Assembly: GCA_008921705.1 (NCBI GenBank)
Contig: VFFE01006841.1
Span: 146,384-210,383, forward strand
DNA length: 64,000 bases
DNA from: Burhinus oedicnemus
Taxonomy: Eukaryota > Chordata > Aves > Charadriiformes > Burhinidae
Direction of reading: 5' to 3'
Each line of letters starts with the position of its first letter. The stretch's first letter is position 1. The position numbers and the translations under genes were made by a program. The notes under the pieces were generated by a model, which saw only the letters and a list, made by a program, of their open reading frames with translations, ran no database searches and was not told the origin of the DNA. Positions 52,301 through 64,000 of the stretch are shown piece by piece.

Positions 52301-55300
52301 GGAGCAGTGAAAGTCAGTGGGAAATTACATTGGAGGGAGGCTGCCCAGAACAAGACACATTTAGGCTCTGGTTGAAAAAGGGTAAGTGTGGCTACCTACT
52401 TATTAAGACTAACTGGATTTGTGTGCGTGTGTGTGTTTGTAACTTTTCCTACCATTTTGGCAGGCAACAGTATGGCCTTGTTTGGCCAGTTAAGTTTGTC
52501 TGAAGTTGGCTAAAAGGTGGCTTGGGGGAAAACCACTAAACTGAGCAGATAGTAAAAATTTTAGTGTGACAGTGATCCTTGCAGTCCTGCAGGCATTTTT
52601 AGGAGAGTCAATGCTGAAGGGTACATCTTGCTACACTGTTAATGACCCTTATTTGCAGTTGGTGTCACTGGTGCCAAGTCTTGGAAAATAGTTCCCTGTG
52701 GCAAACACAAACCAGCATTTCTCTTGCAAAGAGCAGATGATGAGCAGTACCCTGGGACTCTAGGCAAAGCCTGAGGCATCGCACTTCGGAAATTTTCAGT
52801 TCTCTTTCTTTTCCCTGTTTCCATAATTTCAGGAGAGGTTATAGAAGAAGCCAGGCAAATACAGCCATAACCTAAGTAACATTTCTGAAAGTCGTATGGT
52901 TACATTGGTTTACTTGTTACACTATAAACTGGTCCTTTTTTGTTCATCAATGCAACTGCTGAAATCTCTTGTTTCACTTCAGTGCTTTGGTTCTCATAAT
53001 CCCAATTCATAGTTAATACTTGAGAGTATTGCAGATAAATCAGCTGAGGTAGTGAGAAGAAAGAGGGGCAACAGCTGCTATTTTAGAGGCCAGTGGATTT
53101 AGTGTGCTAGTCTCTTTTCTGATTTACACTGTGTAACATTGCAACTTTCATACAGTGGGAGACACCCTGGACCAGCTGGTTGTGAAAGTAATGTGGGTTT
53201 GTATGTCACAGTCTGCAGCTGCCTGGCTTGGATAGAGAGCCACCATTCTCCAAGTAAGCCTTACCTTCAAACAAGCTGTTCTTGTTCATCATATGTCATT
53301 CCTCATCAGCTACAGTCTTGGTTTCTTTAGGTTATGACAGTTCTGCCAGGTATGTGCTTTTCATGAGAACTTTGCGCCAGCAGCCCCACAGAAACAGTCT
53401 GCATGAAAAATTAATTTATGTCGAATCACTGCAGCTTCTGTTTTATCAAAGCAAGTGCTTCTACCCTCAACCAGTGTAAGACACAGATGGGAGGTTCTAG
53501 GCAATCAGCTGCAAGATTAGGAAGAAATCCAAATGTATAACCTGCTCGTGCACTTCTGAATTTGAAAAATAAATATCCAGTAGCATAGGACCAGCAGGCA
53601 GGAGATCACTGCTGTCCATCAAATATGTTATCAACTTCAGTAATGGAACATGGCTATTTATCTGCGATGAAAACACACTGCTGTATAGTCTGTGTTGATT
53701 AACTCATCACATAAATCCTCTCTTACAGGAATTTTCAGGAGGTATTGAAAGCATTATTAGAAATGTCAAGGCTACAACTGTCAGGAGCTACAGTGTGGGG
53801 GAGCCTCAATTGAACAAAGCAGCACGTAACAAGAAGAAAACCCTGTGAACTAAAAACGTTTGATTAATTTAACTTTCTTATACAAAATCAAAACCTCAGT
53901 TTGTTTTCTAATCCTTCCCTCACTGATCAGAAAAGCATCTCCACTTTAGAACATTATTTTGATTTAGTTTCCTGCTATGATCTCCCCAAGCAACTTTGCC
54001 AATTGGATGTCTTAGGTCAGGTGAATTTTCACGAATGACTGGACTGCTGATAAGTTTTAAGCTTCCTATCGTCTTAATATTGCCTCCATAATTATATACC
54101 CCTCATATATCCAGAAATAAACATAATTTTTCAAAGAGGTGATATCAGACAAAGAAGACCCAGATTGAGCTGAAGTCCTTAGAGGAGCTGCAGATGATGC
54201 GAGGACATCCCACAGACTGAAGAATGAACAGTGCTGTTTTGGAGTTGCTAAAAAGCCTGTAAAGACTGTAGAAACACCAGGAAAAATCATTAGACCCTTG
54301 CAAGGAAAAGGAATTCTATGTGTTGTTGCTACTAAAAGACTCAAATAAAAATGAATAAAATTAGAAATAAAGCTTTTATAATAGTCTCTCAAATTTTTAT
54401 TCCGAATCTCTTCAATTCCTAGATGTAGTTTTTGTGATGTTAATCTATTTTTTAGCAGCTACATAGCATTTTTACTAAACAATTTCCTGTCTTAGAAAAT
54501 ATTTACTTTATGTGCAAAATAAAAAAAATGAATATCATAAAGCTGGAAAGGTCTCCATTTTTTGTTTATATGTGAAAACCTGACTATTGTATTTGGATGT
54601 TTTATTACAATACCTCATGGAAGTCATATACTGGTGGCTCCCATTCTTCCCTGCACATTGTGCTCCCTAGCTGGATTTTCACTTCCATCATTAAAGACCT
54701 TCTTTCACATGGGATGAGGCTGTCATAGTGTCATTATGAAGGAAGGAAATTATGAGCCAACAGGGAAATGTTTTTGAATACAAAATATAACTGATTTGAA
54801 TGAAATGTTCCATTTTCAAGTGTTTTGCCAGAAACTTAACTTTTTTTCAAGACAACAAAAACAAACTGAAGTATCCATACAGCTTCTTTTTTAAAGTTTT
54901 GTCAACAGTGGGAAACCATCAGGCATCACAGTGTTTGTCCATAACAATGATTTATCTAAGTGTAGGAAAACTAGAAATCCCCAAATTTAGGCACAATAAA
55001 CCCAGACAATATTTGTCTGCAATGACAATAATACTATTGAAATTATTACTATTATAATTTAAATCATAGTAGGTCAAATTTAGTTTATTCAGGCAGGGTT
55101 TGTTCTTCCTATAGGAACATCTGTGAGAGGGGCTGTGGGAAAAAGAGAAAAGTATCCCATGCTTTATCCTGATTTCTTTTACTAAATCAAATACATTTAA
55201 CTAAAGTAGGTAATTTTCAGCATAGTAAATACAGAGGGCCACTGCAGCCAGGGAATGCTAAACTTTTTGCCCTCCCCTTTCACAGGATCTGTGAGAAACA

Positions 55301-55859
55301 GAAAATGAATGCCTGAGATCCTCCAGTATAAAGCAAGCATGCCCTTTAAGTCTGTCCCACGTGTTGTTAAGACACTAAATGCTTTCTTCACCATAGTATT
55401 CGAAGTGAGAAAAGGTGTGATACTGCAAAGAGGGTGAAGAACTGTAAATTTGAAGGAACAATGTCATAATAACCCTACTAAGATTCCTTGCCTGTGTTAG
55501 TGCTATAACCACAGGTGTTCTTAAAAAGATACATTTTTTAATCTGTTTTGTTTCTTAACGTATACACTGCTTGTTTCCCTCTTCCCGCATACTTCAACAG
55601 GTAGTTCTTTCTCTTGTTTTATTTCTCTTTCATCTGTTCATTTCCAGGAACACGTTCGGTGTTTGTGTTTTGAATTTATAGCACAGTGAGAACATATTGA
55701 ATTTAAAGCCATAATCTAATGTAAAGACATTCAAATCACTACAAATAATAAAAGGCAGATATAAATTGTCCTAGACTGCATAGTTCCGACTACAAGAAAT
55801 ACGATTCAAGATTAATTTGTAGTGGCATTTTGGCTGTCTCAATATAGACTAAAGAGAGA
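46311..55859. other. Unique non-coding DNA
   Basis: No gene recognised. The 47.0-48.0 kb part is more GC-rich and stop-poor, which produces overlapping frames of 146 and 73 codons (plus) and 122 codons (minus), none with domain motifs or convincing splice context. 49.6-49.9 kb is pyrimidine-rich. A short TG tract lies at about 52420-52440. Confidence 0.45.
50340..50450. promoter_or_regulatory. Candidate conserved non-coding element with TTAATTAG and CACATGTG
   Basis: Shows 'attgcttaattagatgg', the palindromic E-box 'cacatgtg' and 'tttatgaataaaattaa' within about 70 bases. The adjoining 50.0-50.3 kb also looks more complex than its AT-rich surroundings. Motif-based inference only. Confidence 0.25.
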
Positions 55860-56050
55860 TGGAACGCCTGCTCTGATCTTCATAAACTGAAGTTCAGCTC
55901 CTGTGTAGATTTTGAATTCCCATTTGCATATGCAAATGACACCATTGTTTATGTAAATTGGACATTTATTCACATGGCAGAGTAGAAAATGTGCAATAAG
56001 CCTACGCGCAATTAGTGCAAGCAACTGTGCTATCCACATACACAAAAGAA
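55860..56050. promoter_or_regulatory. Candidate enhancer: palindromic octamer pair plus Sox-POU composite
   Basis: An 18-base perfect palindrome at 55921-55938 (catttgcatatgcaaatg) is made of two abutting octamers in opposite orientation. Five bases on, CATTGTT (55943-55949), one spacer base and ATGTAAAT (55951-55958) form a near match to the Sox2-Oct composite CATTGTTATGCAAAT. Further on, 'gcgcaattagtgc' (about 56007-56019) adds a homeodomain core. Such clusters are known from POU/Sox-bound developmental enhancers. Target gene and activity are unknown. Confidence 0.4.
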
Positions 56051-59000
56051 ACCCTAATTACAAGAAGCAGCTACCAAGTAACTTCCAGGTCAATGCAACA
56101 CTTTCCATGCTTCAGCAGCACGCAGTCAATGACATTACTTTAACAGTTATTTTCAGAAATTGCCAATAATCCAATAAGGGAAGGAAATTAATTTGCAGCT
56201 GTAATATCAATAGAGATATGGCAGTCATATCTCTCAATATGAGACAGGAGGAAAAGCAGAGATCATTTAACTCAGTATTCCTGAAAATAGTTCCGGGAAC
56301 CCTTGCACTCCAGCAGACCATAGCTGCCATCTCTTCACCATCACAGACTACTCACTGTTCTCTGACGACATCAAATACTTCTCCAACATCTGCACATGTA
56401 TAGGGTTGCAAACAGATAGATAAGCCAACGAGACACATACTAAAATTGCTGCAAAGTAATTCATCCTTCTGCTTCAGTTATTCATCCAAAAATAATTAAT
56501 ACATGCAGACTTTGAACACATCATGCAGGTCAAGTTTGGCAGGGAGTCTTTGATAAGTCAATGAAACTATGAATAAAATCTTTTTTAGGAGAATAAAAGT
56601 TACCTCATGGTGACTCTGAAAGTCTTTCTCATATCATCTTGTGATGAGATGCATTTCTTTATTCTCAATTTATTTCTCTGTGGGAGGTCCAGTCTGAAGC
56701 ACAAGGAAAATGGCAGCAAAATGGCAGCCCCACCGAGAGAAAGGGAAGGAGGGAGGGAAAGCAAGTGTCTTATCCAAGGAACAGAGATACCTAAACAATG
56801 ACCAGAATATCTGTGAATGAACACTGAAGGCACATTTTTGATCCATGTTGTTTAGTCTTATTTAAGAAAGACTGATACAGCTATCAAAGTTATATATAAT
56901 TTCTGCCATTTTCATAGAAATAAAGAGTGTTCATGAAGTCATTTGATTCTGGTAGTCCTTCTTTACTGATATTGAAATTGAGTAAGCACATGGTTTTAAG
57001 CTGAACAGGAGTCGTGTCCCCCCTCCCCCAACTATTCTTCTTGAGCACCCCTACAGGTCTATACACACTTTAGTCTTTACACTTCAGCAATAACACAGCT
57101 GTTCCCCAAATGTGTTCAACAACTGTTCTCTAATGCCATCAGTTTCATAGTGTAAATGGGTCCTAAAATAGCTGGAACATTATGTCCTTTACCATTATAT
57201 CTTCCCGCCTGGCTGCCAGATTGTTCTCTTTTCCTTTTTTGATGGATTAAGTAGAACCACAGCAATTTGTTGATTTGAAAACTAAGCAATCTCTTTAAAC
57301 TGTCTCTATACTCATTCACTGCTGTCACTGACTCTACCTGAACTCATTTTGGAGCCTGCATTACAAAAGCTTTATTCATGAGGAATTTGCATATGCAAGC
57401 AGTGTTGATGAATCCAATAAAATAGACTTGTTTCACATCTAGAGACGTCTTTAAAGATTTACTTTTTTGGCTCAGTTGCTGACATTGGCTCCCTTCACTT
57501 GCCTTCTTGCCGGTCTTTTTAGGGGCATAGGTTTATTCTGCAAACATTTCACTTGTAAGCGATGTCCTTTCACAGATGCCCCTCTCCCTGGACTGTGCAG
57601 AAATGCTAGCAATTATAGCACTCTTCCAAGTTTTGCCAGCAGCAAGGGGGCTCTATTCAAGTATCAGCATGATTTTTCTTGAAACCAGCAAAGAAAATGA
57701 GCCCAATTCCATTGCCAGAAACCAGAAAGAAATGAATTAACAAGAGACTTGATATTAGAAAGACATTCTTTGCGACTTAAGAGCTCCCTTCTTCTCCATT
57801 GAGAGGTGTGGGGGATCACAGGCCAGCTGTTAAGGTTTGGCTATGCCAGCTCTTCACTCAGAGGCCATAACTATAGTCCTGTTCCCCTTTGTCCCAGAGC
57901 AAGAAGAAAAAAACCATCTGTTACCCCCAAAACTCAGAATGGAGCAAAAGCTTGCACTGGTACAGTAGGGAACATCGGCAAGGTCAGCTCACTCTGCCTT
58001 TTCCCGTAGTTCACCAATAGATGGTGGCAAAGACCCCCTCCGAAGCTGCCACTGGACTTGCACAGTTAATATTTTTAAAATCCTTTTAATAACTTATAAA
58101 ATGGGGAAGGCAGATGCAGACATCTCCTTTTGCAACAATCACCTATAAACAAGTTAATAATTTTTTTATTTCTAACATGCCCACACATAATCATTCTGTT
58201 AATGCTAGCTTTCTTTATCTTCAGATATGAATGTATTTGTTTCTTCTTTTGTAAAGTAACAATAGCGTTTCTCTTTAATTTCACGCAACAGAGCATAAAG
58301 ATGAACATCAAAGCAAGCTCTTCTAAAATAGGTTAAGAAATGATACTTGTTCCTAAGAACTCAGCACATCTCTGCCTGAAAGGGAGGAGGGACCAGAGAA
58401 GAAAGACTCAGAGAAAGTGATTTCAAACTCTTGTTACAGCATGTAACATTTTGAAGAGCAGGCTGCTCTCTTCTGAATTGCCAACAGTCGGGGCAACTTC
58501 ATGTCATTTCAAGATGCTCCACGTAGCTGCACGCCTCTCTTGGCCACCTGTGTCAGGCTCAAGGCAGGAGAGCCGAGTATCAGAGCCTTGTTCTGCAGTA
58601 TTTGGGGGTAAAATCAGCAAAGAGTATTTGTTTTCCTTCAAAGGCATTTTAAGGGCCATCTTTGTGCTTCAAGGAAGCTGCGCAAGAAACCTACTTCTCC
58701 CTGACTCAGGTAGAGCACTAAGGGTGGCTGGAAAGTCACTAGCACAGGTGATAGGTATAACAGGAGCTCTGAATGTTTGCCAAGAGCCCATCACAACACT
58801 GGCTGAAGCAAGCCAGATGTGCTGGCCAAATGACATAGCCCATAATAATATCCTGCCTGTCTTAATATGACATTGTTTTCAGTTCATGAGGATATTCACC
58901 GCCTCACTTCACGATCCTGTGTAATGTTGCCAACGAACGATTGTCCCATTCCACACCAGCTTTTGAGAGATGGCCAAGCTTTATTAATCTTTTATTTGAG

Positions 59001-59397
59001 TAAAAAGAGCTTTGGGGTCCCTGGGTTCAAATTGGTAAAAAAGTGTGATTTTCATCTCTTTGCTTTCAGGTTCGCCTCTGAACACAACTGTGCTAGTTTC
59101 TTTTACCACATACCTTTGCCGAGCACTTCACAAGGATTTTCTCTATTTAGATATTTCATTTCTATGCTTTTTAGTTCTCTGCTTATTTGCAGTAACTCGT
59201 CTGTCTCCAAGCTAGGGATCTACGGTCAGCTTATTTGTTTAAGTATCAATTTGTCAGTACAAATAACCCATTGCGCATCAAGTTTTCCATCTTGAAAATA
59301 AGAACAAAAAAGATATTCTCAGCTGTTTTTTCCCTAGCAAGCGCAAGGAAACTTCCCCCACTATTTTGTACGTAGAATAATCTTTTAAATTTTTGTA
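56051..59397. other. Unique non-coding DNA
   Basis: No gene recognised. Adjacent open frames of 139 codons (58451-58870) and 142 codons (58867-59295) are in different frames and have no domain signature. A weak CR1-like phrase 'gatattagaaagacattctt' near 57750 stands alone and was not called. Confidence 0.45.
57360..57430. promoter_or_regulatory. Second palindromic POU-octamer site
   Basis: TTGCATATGCAA at 57387-57398 is a 12-base palindrome containing the full octamer ATTTGCAT (57385-57392) abutting ATGCAA. It repeats the core of the palindrome 1.46 kb upstream. Nearby 'tttattcatgagg' and 'ccaataaaat' are compatible with a regulatory stretch but not specific. Confidence 0.3.
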
Positions 59398-59458
59398 GAG
59401 ATGTTGGACCAGGTAGGCTCCATATATCCCTTACAACCTAAATTACTCTATGAATCTA
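59398..59458 (+). mobile_element. Decayed CR1 LINE 3' end
   Basis: 'gttggaccaggtaggctcc', 'atcccttacaacctaaat' and 'ctctatgaatctatga' align with the CR1 3' UTR end 'ttggaccagatgatcc', 'gtcccttccaac' and 'attctatgattctatg'. Only the 3' tip remains, with many substitutions. Confidence 0.7.
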
Positions 59459-60707
59459 TGACTGTATAATTCATTCACCTATTAGTTTGCTTCCCTGGGT
59501 TATTTATGATAGAAGGGTTTTGTTTCTAAAACAGAGATAAGTTCAAAACAGAGAAGATGGATAAGTAGTTTAGTTTCTGTTCTTATCCAGCCCTGAGCTG
59601 ATATAAACATAAAAACTGATAAAATATGCAGGCTCCCAAAAGGCAGTATAGTGTGGGCACTAATACTTTGCTAAGAGATCATCACAGATAACGCACAAAT
59701 CTCCTAACACTCAAAGTCTAGACAGCTCCCTTTTTACCTTGGTAAGATATCCCAATCTTACTGAGTCACATACTCTTCAGTGTGAGTTTTTGATTGTCTA
59801 CATGAGGTAAGACGGTATCTTTACTAACGTACAAAGTGGATGCTAAACTGTGGGATGTGTCCTGTGCCTTAATTCATGACATCCAGAATCATCTTATGCT
59901 TTTAATTTCATCCATGCATTTAGCTGGGACAAAAGAATGGCAAGAATTTGCACTAGAATTTTTTAATTATTATTACTATTATTGCTATTATTATTATTAA
60001 TAATAATAGAACAAGATAAAGGGAATCCAGTTATGTTCCCAGCCACCATCTTATTTATTCTTCATTGGCTTTTATAGATTTTTGGATTGGTTTCTGATGA
60101 TAAAACATATTCCTGGGGGTTTCAATACTATATTGTTTTTACAGAGCAAACTGGGCAACAGCAGTAAAGAAAACTAACAGTAGCCCTACCACAAAGGGAC
60201 AAAATCAAGTAATGGTTCAAACAGTTTAGCAAAAAAGCTAGGTGAGGCTGTAGTACACTGGACTGAATAGTGGTCACCCTTCTTACCAGCATACTTAGAA
60301 GAAATTCCTTGGAAAGTGTGGATTATGGCATTTCTTGGGCCAAACAGCATAATGGCCTGATGGCAAAAAGTGAAAACACACCTTCAGAAGTCAAAAGATT
60401 TCCAAACCCACCAGCTGTGCTCCAGCCATCCAGCAAAGTCTATACACAACAAAGACACATTTTACGTGTGGTTTTCCAATCCAGCAGTGTTTGCTGGCAC
60501 TAGGCTACCGCTTAGATCTAAAAAGCTTCTTCAACATGTGCAAGCGGAATTGGGAGTAGTAGCGGGAGCACTGCAGCTTCAGTTTGCATAGGCAGGAAAA
60601 GGGAATTGCTTGTTTGTTTGTTTGAAGTCAGGGCACATAATGGAGGGAGTAGCATTCAGCCTGAAGAGAAATACTAGGAACTTCAGCATACTGAGTATAA
60701 TTATTCC
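59459..60707. other. Unique non-coding DNA with an ATT repeat
   Basis: No gene recognised. It contains the ATT/AAT microsatellite listed separately. Confidence 0.45.
59962..60009. repeat. (ATT)n / (AAT)n microsatellite with palindromic centre
   Basis: An imperfect ATT run switches to AAT near 59999, which makes a 20-base palindrome at its centre. Confidence 0.88.
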
Positions 60708-60814
60708 TAAAAGCTCCGCACTTGATCCAATGTCTATTTAAGTCAATGGGCGTTTTTCATTGACTTGGGGTGATAGATAAAATGGGCCATTAGTGCACTT
60801 TTTAAAAGCTCCGC
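60708..60814. repeat. Palindromic relic flanked by perfect 12-bp direct repeats
   Basis: TAAAAGCTCCGC occurs at 60708-60719 and again at 60803-60814. Between them is a sequence with exact 9-base inverted arms AAGTCAATG (60740-60748) and CATTGACTT (60758-60766). The inner part ('gatccaatgtct', 'aagtcaatgggcg', 'cattgacttgggg', 'aatgggccattag') matches a palindromic repeat common in crocodilian, turtle and bird DNA (gatccaaagcccattgaagt, caatgggagtctttccattg). The flanking repeats could be a long target duplication or a local duplication. I cannot name the family. Confidence 0.55.
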
Positions 60815-63800
60815 TGAACAAACACATCACTAGGTGGTTGAGGTCTTTTTTATAATGCCTTTCCTTCTCTCTCAAATACTGCATTTATCTCTACTCTTGT
60901 CCTTTATTGCAGCTTGTATCGTAACACTTTCACCTGCATCACACGAGGAGAAAAATTCTCAGCCTCTTTTCCTCTTAGTCAGTAACAGAGAATCTGCTCC
61001 ATTAGTGTTCTCATACCACTGTAGCTCTGAAGATTAAGAAACTTTATCAGGGTATATAAAGGTAGATTTTGGTACTTAATGCTGTATACCCAAGCTTTAA
61101 AAAAAAACAAACGTGGTTTTTTTTTAAGATTCTAATTAAACTATTTTGTTAAAGAATTTCAGATCTCTCACTTTGAAGTACAGCAGAGTGAAACAACTGG
61201 GCAATAAGCTTGGATTCATCAAATGAAAAGTACTTTGAGTTTTTCTACTTATGCTGGACATCTCCCAGAGGAGTAAAGAGAGAAAAAGAAAACAACTTTA
61301 GAAGAGTCATCTGCGTTACACCAAATTGCCGTTCCATTCTGCCTTCTAAAAAGGTCTTGTTAAACGGGTGGTAGTGTGATTTAATAGCTAAGATTAGGTA
61401 AAAGTAGATACCACGGAGAAAACACATAGCACACAGCAGTAATAAAATACAGCAGCAGGCTTTCATTTGCTGCCCACATACTGTAAACTCGTGGGTAATT
61501 CCATATGTGTTAAGCACCCTGTACTCAGTTCACAGGGAAACAGAGCCAAAAAAAGCCACCGACTCTAGCTGTCTGGACCAGTAACACCTCCCACCTGCAA
61601 TGGCACTTATGTGTTTGCTTTTTATTTTTTTCAGTTTGTTTACTTGAGATGTAGTACACCCCATCCTAACATCATTGTCCATATCAGGGAGCAAAGCATG
61701 GGCAGACAGGTCAATAATTAATGCAGTTTACCCACCTTTCACTGCTGGTCTACACTACCAAACATGGATGTTTACCTGCTGTTTTACTTGCCATTGCACC
61801 ACTGGACCAGAAACGCTCAAAACTAAGCAGTCCTTCTGCAGCATGGTTCCTCTAAACAGCTGGAATTCCCACAAAGGCAACATTATTACTTCTTATTAGT
61901 ACACAAAAGTGGTAGGTCAACATTTCCAGAAATATCTTGGTTGCTTAAAGGCCTGCATGCTGGTGAATGTAATTTTTATTTGAAAGGCAACAAGCAGTGT
62001 TTAAAAGAAAACCTTTGAACTGAAGGATAATATCATTTTCAGAAACATTGACAATGTTGCTGAAAATGAAACGTTGGAAATGAAACATTTTCAGATAACA
62101 CTGCCTTTCAGCTCCCCTATGCTTGATGAGACAACAGTGAGTCACAGCTTAACAACCTTAATGGTAGGCAACACTCTGCTGACACAGGGGTATCACATAA
62201 TTAGAAAATTAATAGGTGCTGATACTACCACGGTGTCTCTACTCGGTGTTACCTGTGTCTCTGCCCCTGTTTTCTTGCTCACAAGTGTCTGGGGCAGTAC
62301 TGGCACATCAGCTCCCCTACCCCAGCAGCAGGCAGCTGGAGGAACTGGGATGGCTCTGCCTCCCGGTTCGCCAGCAGCTCTCCTTCCTCTGCCCAGGATG
62401 AACAGCAGTGCCACCACCCTTGTGAGCCTGTGAGGACCTAAAGGTCTGGGGAATAAAGAAGAGGAGGGAGGGATCTTACACATTTGCACCCTGTACTACG
62501 GCTCCTACTAGGGTGTGAAGCTCTATATTGACAGGCCCCAGCTCCCCAGCCTTTCTCCCCAAGCCAATTCATTCTTAGTCTGAAATCAACTGCACTGCAA
62601 TAATTTGTGGCAGAATATTTTTTTTTTGTCAGTATCATTATAGATTCACTAGGTATTGCCCCTCACTAAGCCACTGATGTTGCTATACCAGTAGCAAAGG
62701 AACAAAAATGGAGAATACAGGACTCAAATCCGGGAAGGGTGTCAGTGGGGTGTATTCACACAACACAAAACATCCTTTTGTTATTCATGAAAGGGAACAC
62801 TATTTTATTTTAAATTAAATCACGAGGCTTTCTTGTCTGAATCACAGCTTTTTGCTGATACCCTCACTACTCACCATGTCTAGAGTTTCTGATTTTCCAT
62901 CTGGGTATTTAAGAAACAACATAATTTGCCTCATAAATCTTTGTTAAGATTTTTTGAATGCTGGCTGCTTCCCCACACACAGGCACACAAATGCACTCCC
63001 AGTTCCACAGCAGAGCACCGCATAGCACAGCAGGAGAATGAAGAGGGAGAAAAAAAAAAAAAAAAAAAACTACAAAAAAAACCAACAAACCAAAACCCAG
63101 CTGTAGCACAGTCCTGCAAAAATGAATGTTACCAAAGCTGATACAGATTCAACCTTCCCTTGAACTATGTGGTTTCTCAGAATGAACCCAGCTCTACTTC
63201 CCTTGTTGAGGAGCAAGGAGAATGGTTTTTAAGGAAAGGAGGTATTTGGTATTTGGAGAGCTTCCACTTTCCAAAAGCCTTTGCTAGCAGGATGGGTGAG
63301 CAAGGGAGGAGGAAAGGAAAGACTTGTCAACAGACAGTGAGGAGAGGAAATCAAGGTAATACCCACTCTTATTCACAAACTATTGCAAACTATTCCAGAA
63401 CTGCGTGTGTTTGCTCTCCTCCCTCAATGACACTCCCCAGCTTTCACGCCATCACTTTTGAAATGAATCACAACTCACTGTCTTGTCACAAAAGTTAAAG
63501 CTCTGTCCTTCATGTTCTTCCCCACCAAGCACAAGCAGCAGCAGCTTTTGAGGCAAAACTGTCAGTGTACACTTATAACAGTAAATAAACAAACTAACGA
63601 TTACAAGCTCCTAATGAGGTCTTTGAGGCTTTACAGATCAGGCTTCTCAAATTGCTGTTCTCTGAACAAAGAAATATTGCTAATCATTGGATTCGTGCTT
63701 TACAGCTTTGAGAAGTTTGTAGTGCTGTTCAAATGATGTGATCTGCTTCTAGATTTCTTTCTTAAGGAGCTTAACAGAACTATCTGTCCCTTCTCTTGGC

Positions 63801-64000
63801 CCCACTTCAGGAAAGTATTTGGTCACATAGTAAGTCATCTCTTATTCATAAATTCACCGAGGCATCAGTTTAAAAGCATTGCACATAAATCCCGATAGAG
63901 TTTAAGTATATATTACCTGAAATGTAAATTTCCCTGACCAAAGCTTTGAGAATGGATTCAATGACTGAAAAATCATTTTGTGAAATATAGAGAACTGTGC
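60815..64000. other. Unique non-coding DNA to window end
   Basis: No gene recognised. An A20 run is at 63050-63069. The 62.2-62.5 kb part is more GC-rich and stop-poor and yields overlapping open frames on both strands (119, 98 and 61 codons) without domain motifs. 'ggtctacactaccaaac' at 61748 is too short to call as an old transposon end. Confidence 0.45.
63050..63069. repeat. A20 homopolymer
   Basis: Twenty A residues followed by A-rich 'ctacaaaaaaaaccaacaaa'. Lysine-rich and phenylalanine-rich frames across it are artefacts. Confidence 0.95.

Noticed and set aside
57715..57800. CR1-like phrase 'gatattagaaagacattctt'
   Set aside because: No flanking CR1 blocks or 3' UTR; likely chance or beyond recognition.
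58451..59295. Two adjacent 139- and 142-codon frames as a bicistronic or two-exon gene
   Set aside because: Different frames, no family motif, and the setting is vertebrate non-coding DNA where such lengths occur by chance.
1..64000. CRISPR arrays, phage or bacterial defence systems, operons, tRNA or rRNA genes
   Set aside because: None is visible. No regularly spaced repeats, no prokaryotic gene packing and no tRNA cloverleaf were recognised; the repeat content is that of a bird genome.

Overview
The window reads as non-coding avian DNA: AT-rich, intergenic or deep-intronic sequence from a bird. The evidence is the repeat content. There are 3'-truncated CR1 LINEs ending in the typical short 3' terminal motif (attctatgatt-like), one solo retroviral LTR of a type common in birds, and a thin background of very old amniote repeats (MIR-like SINE, L2-like and L3/CR1-like LINE remains, palindromic relics). 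There is no L1 or Alu, and no bacterial-style gene packing. I found no host protein-coding gene, tRNA, rRNA, CRISPR array or prokaryotic feature. Every longer open frame outside the CR1 copies lacks a recognisable domain and fits chance in low-stop stretches.

Layout. At 0.4-1.6 kb is the largest CR1 copy, carrying the C-terminal half of its reverse-transcriptase ORF with a single in-frame stop. At 2.3-2.6 kb are a 47-bp antisense CR1 end, a short imperfect repeat and an old reptile-type repeat. From 2.6 to 15.5 kb the DNA is unique, apart from a striking 27-bp palindrome at 10.3 kb next to a POU octamer. A CR1 3' end lies at 15.6 kb. Between 15.9 and 38.8 kb is mostly unique DNA with a 43-A homopolymer (24.0 kb), a MIR-like SINE (27.6 kb), an L2-like tail (30.6-31.0 kb), a TG microsatellite and a G/T-rich quadruplex-prone tract (34.9-35.1 kb). 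At 38.8-39.9 kb a CR1 is split cleanly by a 603-bp antisense solo LTR flanked by a 5-bp target duplication. An ancient LINE remnant follows at 40.8-41.4 kb. From 42 to 58 kb there is unique DNA with several motif-dense, enhancer-like stretches (42.6, 50.4, 55.9 and 57.4 kb) and a possible old DNA-transposon relic at 46.1-46.3 kb. The last 5 kb holds a decayed CR1 end (59.4 kb), an ATT repeat (60.0 kb) and a palindromic relic bracketed by perfect 12-bp direct repeats (60.7-60.8 kb).

No genes work together here. The interest lies in the insertion history (LTR inside CR1) and in short candidate regulatory elements whose conservation can be tested. I did not find a new biological system, and I think none is visible in this sequence alone. 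All family assignments rest on recalled family features and need a repeat-library search to confirm.
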